A DNA stretch of 5,380 nt from CBFGTA01 sp965651595. Lineage in GTDB: Bacteria; Actinomycetota; Actinomycetes; S36-B12; UBA10799. Below, piece by piece: positions 1 through 3,545 of this stretch. The DNA lies in the NCBI GenBank assembly GCA_965651595.1, contig CBFGTA010000128.1, positions 1 to 5,380 of the forward strand, written 5' to 3'. The notes beneath the pieces were generated by a model. It worked only from the letters and a program-made list of their open reading frames with translations. It was not told the origin of the DNA and ran no database searches. The stretch's first letter is position 1, and each line of letters opens with the position of its first letter. Made by a program: the position numbers and the translations under genes.

Positions 1-1000
1 CTTCGATGACATCCTCAAGCGTCACGATTCCCGCTGTCCCGCCGTATTCGTCGGCGACAATCGCGAGTTGGAACCCTTCTTCCCGTAGCTGGCCCAGCAG
101 CGATTCGAGGCCGAGCGTTTCTGGCACCACGACCGGGGCCACCATGTGGTCGCGAATGAGCTCGCGCTGGCGCTCGGACCGGCGCACCGCAACGGCTTGT
201 TTCACGTGAACAACCCCGACAACGTCGTCGGCGTCACCGTCGACCACCGGGAATCGAGAGTGCCCAGTGGCCTTGGCCAGTTCGATTGCAGCGAGCATAG
301 GGGCATCGGTCGAAATCGAAACCATCCTGACTCTCGGTGTCATGATTTCTTCGGCGGTCCGGGGGCCGAGCCCGACCGAACGTTGAACCAGGCGGGCCGT
401 TCCCTCGTCGAGGGTGCCAGCCAAGGCCGACCGAATCGCCAGGCTGGCGAGTTCCTGACTGGTCCGGGCACTACGCAGTTCCTCTTGGGGCTCAACGCCC
501 AGGGCCCGCAACACGGCGTTGGCCGAACCGTTGAGGGCCCGAATGGGCCATGCCATCACATGGGTGAAGAACCGTTGGAACCCCTGGGTCAGGCGGGCTG
601 TGCGCAGAGGGTCAGCAATGGCAAGGTTCTTGGGAACGAGTTCACCGAAGATCATGGTCACAACGGTGGCGGCCACGAGTCCGATCGCAATGGCCACGGG
701 GCTAACCGCCGATTCAGGAACCCCCAGGCTCGTCAACGGTCCCGCAATCAATTGGGCGATGGCCGGTTCTGCCAAGAATCCGATCGCCAGATTCGTGATC
801 GTAATCCCCACCTGGGCCCCGGACAGTTGTGTCGACAGGTGGCGCAGCGCCTTGTCCACTCCCCGCGCCCGACTGTCACCGGTGGCAACGGCTTGGGCCA
901 CAGCATTGCGGTCAACTGTCACAAACGCAAATTCAGCTGCCACGAAATAGCCGCAGGCAATCACGAGTCCGATCGCGACCGCAAGCAGTATCCACTCCAT
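1..1000 (-). CDS. CNNM/CorC-type (hemolysin-family) membrane protein with CBS pair, 3' end cut by window
   Basis: The frame reads 333 codons from the ATG at 1000 to the left edge without a stop, so the C-terminus is missing. An in-frame TGA just upstream, with no GTG/TTG or other ATG between, fixes this start; its ribosome site is weak (GCGAG). Residues 1-200 form a DUF21/CNNM membrane domain: a hydrophobic N-terminal helix (about 3-24) ending in AAEFAFVTVDR, the GAQVGITITNLAIG segment (61-74), a further helix (about 98-118) running into GELVPK (119-124), and another near 145-165. Two CBS motifs follow: about 216-275 (EEIMTPRV, HSRFPVVDGD) and about 282 onward (IRDHMVAPV, ADEYGGTAGIVTLEDVIE). 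The missing end should hold the CorC_HlyC domain. The family is linked to Mg2+ (or Co2+) efflux or homeostasis; transport by this member is inferred. It lies 73 bases after the preceding gene, perhaps co-transcribed. Confidence 0.93.
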   Translation of the reverse strand, partial: MEWILLAVAIGLVIACGYFVAAEFAFVTVDRNAVAQAVATGDSRARGVDKALRHLSTQLSGAQVGITITNLAIGFLAEPAIAQLIAGPLTSLGVPESAVSPVAIAIGLVAATVVTMIFGELVPKNLAIADPLRTARLTQGFQRFFTHVMAWPIRALNGSANAVLRALGVEPQEELRSARTSQELASLAIRSALAGTLDEGTARLVQRSVGLGPRTAEEIMTPRVRMVSISTDAPMLAAIELAKATGHSRFPVVDGDADDVVGVVHVKQAVAVRRSERQRELIRDHMVAPVVVPETLGLESLLGQLREEGFQLAIVADEYGGTAGIVTLEDVIE

Positions 1001-1073
1001 CAGGGACTCGCTACCGGCGCCGTGTCAAGGGGCGCTCAGACTGAACCGATAATCGGAAGCACACGAGCAGAGC
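1001..1073 (-). other. short gap before the CNNM/CorC gene
   Basis: The 73-base gap separates the stop of the anchored protein from the CNNM/CorC start. It contains only a 4-bp stem (CCGA-TTA-TCGG, 1047-1057) with no T-run, so no intrinsic terminator is supported. A TTGACA lies at 1028-1023, but at normal spacing its -10 would fall on the start codon. The arrangement fits co-transcription with the upstream gene or a weak promoter that cannot be identified by eye. Confidence 0.35.
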
Positions 1074-1754
1074 CTAACTCGCCGCGAGGGAGCGCCGACA
1101 AGTGTCCAGCAAGCGTCGGGTGGCCATTCCAGAAGGGTCCCCCGTCAAGGCATTGATGTCGGCTTGCGTGGCGGGAATGAAGCCCGTCACAGAGCCAGCC
1201 TTGATCAGTGTGAAGGTGCTGCCACTACCTGAGGCCTGCCAGGTGATCGGCGTGCCTTCTGCGGAGCCGTCGTAACTCGGCGTCATGGCAACCCCAGTAA
1301 GTTGCGAGCCAGTGACCACGCCAGCGAAACAGGTGAGGTCTTCGCTCTGCGCGAGCGCTACGAATCCCACGACCGAGCTGTCCTGCGCCAAGGCTGCTGC
1401 GAAATGGGGTCCGGTATTGGGCGAGATAAACTGGACGAGGTCGCCGCTGAGTGGCCGCGGGGTGCTCGGCCCAATAGATTCTGGGCCGTCGGTTGCCGTC
1501 GACGGAGGGGTCGGGTCCGCTGGCGACGGCGACGATGGTGGGGCTGCGGCTCGCTCGTCAGCGGTAGGGATCGGTGATTGTTGGACAGTAGCCGAAGGCG
1601 CGGGAGAAGCGTTCGCGGTGACGCTGTCAGACGTTGGCGCCATCCGCCAAATCACCAAGCCCGTCACGATCCCGAGGACGACAACGATCGAGACAACCAC
1701 CACGACTGTGGTGGATCCGTGGGTTCGGTCAGCAGTGACCCGGGGATCGGCCAT
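1074..1754 (-). CDS. Membrane-anchored hypothetical protein with Pro/Ser/Thr-rich linker
   Basis: I do not recognise the family. From the ATG at 1754 it has 226 residues; a GTG at 1760 would add two, and a TAG lies just upstream. I prefer the ATG because AGAG sits 7 bases before it but directly abuts the GTG. Residues 15-38 are a strongly hydrophobic, Val-rich helix (TVVVVVSIVVVLGIVTGLVI) followed by WRM, with a short polar, basic N-terminus: a signal anchor or uncleaved signal. About 65 residues follow that are rich in Pro, Ser, Thr and Ala (for example PPSSPSPADPTPPS), typical of an extracytoplasmic spacer. The last 120 residues look globular and contain only two cysteines (DLTCFAG and LLDTCRR), which could form a disulfide outside the cell. 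It sits between mgtE and the CNNM/CorC gene on the same strand, so a role in cation homeostasis is possible but unproven. Confidence 0.85.
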   Translation of the reverse strand: MADPRVTADRTHGSTTVVVVVSIVVVLGIVTGLVIWRMAPTSDSVTANASPAPSATVQQSPIPTADERAAAPPSSPSPADPTPPSTATDGPESIGPSTPRPLSGDLVQFISPNTGPHFAAALAQDSSVVGFVALAQSEDLTCFAGVVTGSQLTGVAMTPSYDGSAEGTPITWQASGSGSTFTLIKAGSVTGFIPATQADINALTGDPSGMATRRLLDTCRRSLAAS

Positions 1755-1859
1755 GGGCACACTCTAACGGCGTTATCGTCCGGCGACGTTGCGGCTCGCG
1801 AGCAATGTTTTCCTTCTTGCAGGTCGTTGCAGACGACAGCCCTCTGTGTGACGGGCGGT
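1755..1859 (-). other. gap between mgtE and the anchored protein
   Basis: These 105 bases follow the mgtE stop. A perfect 5-bp stem (GTCGT-CTGCA-ACGAC, 1837-1823) is followed by CTGCAAGAAGGAAAAC rather than a T-run, so it is not a convincing intrinsic terminator. Read-through from mgtE into the next gene is possible, alongside the candidate -10 box at the distal end. Confidence 0.35.
1761..1766 (-). promoter_or_regulatory. Candidate -10 box (TAGAGT) for a leaderless transcript
   Basis: TAGAGT matches the actinobacterial TANNNT -10 pattern and ends 6 bases before the ATG at 1754, so transcription could begin on or next to the start codon. No good -35 is visible 16-18 bases upstream (ACGTCG region). 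The same AGAG bases could instead act as a weak ribosome site, so the two readings compete. Confidence 0.35.
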
Positions 1860-3182
1860 TCAGACGCCCAGAATCGCCTGCGCGATGAGGAAATAGATAA
1901 TGAGGCCCGTTGAGTCGACAAGCGTCGTCACAAATGGGGCCGACACGACAGCGGGATCAATCCCAAATCGCCCGGCTAGCAGTGGCAGCCCCCCACCGAC
2001 GAATGACGCCCAGGTGCAGATCGCAACCAGCGACAGTGACACGATCCACGCATAGTCGGGGCCGAACACAATGGCGACGATCGGGAACGCCACCACGGCC
2101 AACAAAAGCCCTAGCATTATTCCGGTTCTGGCTTCCCGCCACACGATCCGCGGCAGGTCGGAAAACTTCACCTCACCCACAGCGAAGGCCCTAACCACCA
2201 CTGTGGCGGCTTGCGCTCCAGCGTTGCCACCTGTGGCGATGAGCAAGGGGATGAATAGCGCGAGCGTGACAACTGTCGAGAGTGTGTCCTCGAAAAACTC
2301 GAGGATATTGACGGTCAGCGAAGCTGTGGCGATCAGTACCAGCAACCACATCGCGCGCTTGCGGGCGAGCAGGAAGGCACTCGCGGTGAGGTAGGGGCGT
2401 TCGATCGGTTCCGAACCGCCGCCGCGCGTGATGTCCTCGGTATCTTCGAGTTCGAGCACGGCCATGGCGTCATCGAAAGTGATCACTCCCACGAGTCGGT
2501 CCTCAGAGTCGACAACTGGCAAGGCGACCAGATCAGCTTCTTGGACCAGCCGGGCGGCCACTTCTCGGTCGGCATACGCGTTGACGTCGAGAGGGGCGTT
2601 GTCCATGATGTCGGCCACGCGCTGGTCGGGATCGGCGATCACTACGTCAACCAGGTCGACCACGCCTTCGAGGTGGCGGTGGTTATCGGTTACCGGCAAG
2701 ACGTGCAGGTCCTGTTTAGGTACGGCCCGAGCCCTGATCTTGCGTAGAGCTTCACCAGCAGTCATGGCTGCCCTCAGACTCACGTATTCGGGCGTCATGA
2801 GCCGACCCGCAGAGTCCGGCGGATAGCCCATCAACTGGGCTGTCATCTCGCGTTCTGCTCGGCTCAGACCTGCCAACATGCGAGTGGCTACTGATGCTGG
2901 CATCTCGTCGAGGAGTCGGACGCGGTCGTCGGGATCCATGTTCTCGAACAGCTCTGTGACTCGGTCGGCGCGCAGCCCGGAAAGGAGATCTTGCTGAGTG
3001 ACGGGATCGAGCAACTCGAAGATCTCGGCAGCCCGGACCTTCGGGAGCAATCGAAACGCGACCGCGCATTCGTCGGAATCGAGGCGACTGATCTCTTCGA
3101 CGACTTCGACGTCATTCGCCCCAGCCAGCCACGCCTTCGTACCGGGCATGCTGCCGGACCGAATAACGTCACGCAGACTCAT
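1860..3182 (-). CDS. mgtE: MgtE magnesium channel/transporter
   Basis: This 440-residue protein has the full MgtE layout and normal length. Residues about 30-130 are the acidic helical N domain, ending in the family hallmark MGYPPDSAGRLMTPEYVSL (118-136). Two CBS domains follow (about 137-190 and 195-250; HVLPVTDN, ALPVVDSEDRLVGVITFDD), then a connecting plug helix (about 252-268) and five membrane helices (about 270-437). The pore-lining signatures are intact: PLLIATGGNAGAQA (312-325) and PFVTTLVDSTG (416-426), whose Asp423 corresponds to the ion-selecting aspartate of characterised MgtE. In known members, Mg2+ binding between the N and CBS domains closes the channel, and low Mg2+ opens it for uptake across the cytoplasmic membrane. 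The ATG at 3182 has GGAG five bases upstream. The unusually structured upstream leader suggests further Mg2+-linked control of expression. Function is assigned by family. Confidence 0.97.
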   Translation of the reverse strand: MSLRDVIRSGSMPGTKAWLAGANDVEVVEEISRLDSDECAVAFRLLPKVRAAEIFELLDPVTQQDLLSGLRADRVTELFENMDPDDRVRLLDEMPASVATRMLAGLSRAEREMTAQLMGYPPDSAGRLMTPEYVSLRAAMTAGEALRKIRARAVPKQDLHVLPVTDNHRHLEGVVDLVDVVIADPDQRVADIMDNAPLDVNAYADREVAARLVQEADLVALPVVDSEDRLVGVITFDDAMAVLELEDTEDITRGGGSEPIERPYLTASAFLLARKRAMWLLVLIATASLTVNILEFFEDTLSTVVTLALFIPLLIATGGNAGAQAATVVVRAFAVGEVKFSDLPRIVWREARTGIMLGLLLAVVAFPIVAIVFGPDYAWIVSLSLVAICTWASFVGGGLPLLAGRFGIDPAVVSAPFVTTLVDSTGLIIYFLIAQAILGV

Positions 3183-3187
3183 GGGAA

Positions 3188-3191
3188 CTCC
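3188..3191 (-). promoter_or_regulatory. mgtE ribosome binding site, with upstream complement
   Basis: GGAG lies five bases before the mgtE ATG (GGAG-TTCCC-ATG). The surrounding 8 bases ACTTGGAG (3195-3188) are exactly complementary to CTCCAAGT in the upstream ORF (3396-3389). The site could therefore be masked in the folded leader mRNA. Confidence 0.75.
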
Positions 3192-3224
3192 AAGTGCGAG
3201 ATGCGGACACGAAAGGGAAGTGTG

Positions 3225-3275
3225 GGCGCTCTAGTAGCGCCTCAGGCTTGATCGCAGCGCCTGGCCAGATCAGGC
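3225..3275 (-). promoter_or_regulatory. Mutually exclusive hairpins close to the mgtE start
   Basis: Read on the transcript strand, GGCGCT-ACTAG-AGCGCC (3241-3225) forms a perfect 6-bp hairpin ending 42 bases before the mgtE ATG. A second GGCGCT (3261-3256) could take the same AGCGCC. CAGGC (3263-3259) can pair with GCCTG before it (3275-3271) or after it (3247-3243). The repeated arms give several exclusive folds, as in attenuators. No clear T-run follows (CACACTTCCCTTTCG), so a classical intrinsic terminator is not supported. Confidence 0.45.
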
Positions 3276-3287
3276 ACTAGCCATCGT

Positions 3288-3305
3288 CATGGGATATCGC
3301 CCATG
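3288..3305 (-). repeat. Hairpin in the mgtE leader
   Basis: CATGGG (3305-3300) and CCCATG (3293-3288) form a perfect 6-bp stem around a 6-base loop CGATAT. No T-run follows. It is one of several stems between the upstream ORF and mgtE. Confidence 0.4.
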
Positions 3306-3316
3306 GGCCGTGGGGC

Positions 3317-3352
3317 GGGTGGTGCGAGGTCGTCAGGTGCCGCTGCCCACCC
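3317..3352 (-). repeat. GGGTGG/CCACCC stem just after the upstream ORF
   Basis: GGGTGG (3352-3347) and CCACCC (3322-3317) can close a 24-base loop beginning three bases after the upstream ORF stop at 3356. A ribosome terminating at that stop would cover the 5' arm, so formation of this stem could depend on whether the short ORF is translated to its end. Confidence 0.35.
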
Positions 3353-3355
3353 TGG

Positions 3356-3409
3356 TCAACGGGTCCGGGAAGTTTCGGGGCCCGCCGGACTTGGAGGTTC
3401 ATCGGACAT
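3356..3409 (-). CDS. 17-codon upstream ORF (candidate leader peptide of mgtE)
   Basis: The ATG at 3409 is preceded by a perfect AGGAGG (3420-3415) at an ideal five-base spacing, stronger than the ribosome sites of the long genes here. The peptide is MSDEPPSPAGPETSRTR, ending in TGA, and lies 173 bases upstream of mgtE. It is acidic and proline-rich at the front (D3, E4, P5, P6, P8, P11) and basic at the end. From memory, the enterobacterial leader peptide MgtL, which controls the Mg2+ transporter gene mgtA, is also 17 residues with an acidic/proline-rich front and a basic tail. Nascent chains of that kind destabilise ribosomes when Mg2+ is low. No homology is claimed; a similar role is inference. 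Codons 5-7 (Pro-Pro-Ser) contain the complement of the mgtE ribosome binding site. Its size and purpose suggest a cis-acting sensor rather than a functional protein. Confidence 0.6.
   Translation of the reverse strand: MSDEPPSPAGPETSRTR
3363..3390 (-). repeat. GTCCGG/CCGGAC stem inside the upstream ORF
   Basis: GTCCGG (3390-3385) and CCGGAC (3368-3363) form a 6-bp stem with a 16-base loop inside the upstream ORF. Its 5' arm overlaps by two bases the segment complementary to the mgtE ribosome site, so the two pairings compete at that edge. The same arms also match the pair at 3448-3432. Confidence 0.45.
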
Positions 3410-3414
3410 GGCGG

Positions 3415-3420
3415 CCTCCT
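3415..3420 (-). promoter_or_regulatory. Perfect Shine-Dalgarno (AGGAGG) of the upstream ORF
   Basis: AGGAGG is separated from the ATG at 3409 by CCGCC, an optimal spacing. This is the main reason to take the 17-codon frame as translated. GGAGG (3419-3415) can also pair with CCUCC (3397-3393) inside the ORF, a possible self-masking hairpin. Confidence 0.65.
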
Positions 3421-3431
3421 CGCGTAGCTCG

Positions 3432-3448
3432 GTCCGGTTGGGCCGGAC
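3432..3448 (-). repeat. Tight GTCCGG-CCCAA-CCGGAC hairpin in the mgtE leader
   Basis: A perfect 6-bp GC-rich stem with a 5-base loop lies between the candidate transcription start and the Shine-Dalgarno of the upstream ORF, ending 11 bases before AGGAGG. Both arms recur at 3390-3385 and 3368-3363, which allows alternative pairing. Confidence 0.5.
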
Positions 3449-3460
3449 ACATTGGGCACG

Positions 3461-3466
3461 ATTCTA
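3461..3466 (-). promoter_or_regulatory. Candidate mgtE promoter -10 box (TAGAAT)
   Basis: TAGAAT in GGGGCTAGAATCGTG is the best -10 match in the leader and resembles actinobacterial housekeeping promoters. Transcription would begin near 3452-3455, giving an mgtE leader of about 270 bases that includes the upstream ORF and all listed stems. The -35 region is poor (TGCGCC at 17-base spacing). Confidence 0.5.
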
Positions 3467-3545
3467 GCCCCGTGAGCTGCTGTGGCGCATCTGTGGGGGA
3501 TTCCGATTCCCAGGCCTGTTGCTGCCTCCGTCGATCAGTCCCTAG
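3467..3545 (-). other. region after the oxidoreductase stop; nothing definite
   Basis: These 79 bases follow the oxidoreductase stop and precede the mgtE promoter candidate. There is a weak GGGA/TCCC pairing around 3498-3512 but no strong stem with a T-run. I see no gene or convincing intrinsic terminator, so termination may be factor-dependent or transcription may read into the mgtE leader. Confidence 0.35.

Noticed and set aside
1006..1028. Consensus -35 TTGACA upstream of the CNNM/CorC gene
   Set aside because: At normal spacing the -10 would overlap the start codon and reads CCCTGA, so no promoter is supported.
146..1156. Long plus-strand open frame of 336 codons
   Set aside because: It is antisense to the CNNM/CorC gene. 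Its translation is rich in Arg, Gly, His and Gln with no domain sense, while the minus strand gives an unmistakable family protein.
1697..1714. Perfect 7-bp inverted repeat (CCACCAC-GACT-GTGGTGG)
   Set aside because: It lies within the coding sequence of the anchored protein and follows from the Thr-Thr-Val-Val-Val codons. There is no T-run or other sign of regulation.
1285..1767. Plus-strand open frame of 160 codons
   Set aside because: It is antisense to the anchored protein, lacks a recognisable domain and mirrors that gene's GC-rich codons.
1823..1837. 5-bp stem after mgtE as an intrinsic terminator
   Set aside because: The stem is short and followed by purine-rich sequence, not a T-run.
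3277..3459. 60-codon minus-strand frame across the mgtE leader, starting GTG
   Set aside because: Its GTG lies one base after the candidate -10 box with no ribosome site, and the composition is unremarkable. The AGGAGG-driven ORF in another frame is better supported.
3183..3470. M-box (ykoK) Mg2+ riboswitch upstream of mgtE
   Set aside because: I could not find the conserved M-box core motifs as I remember them. A covariance search would settle it.
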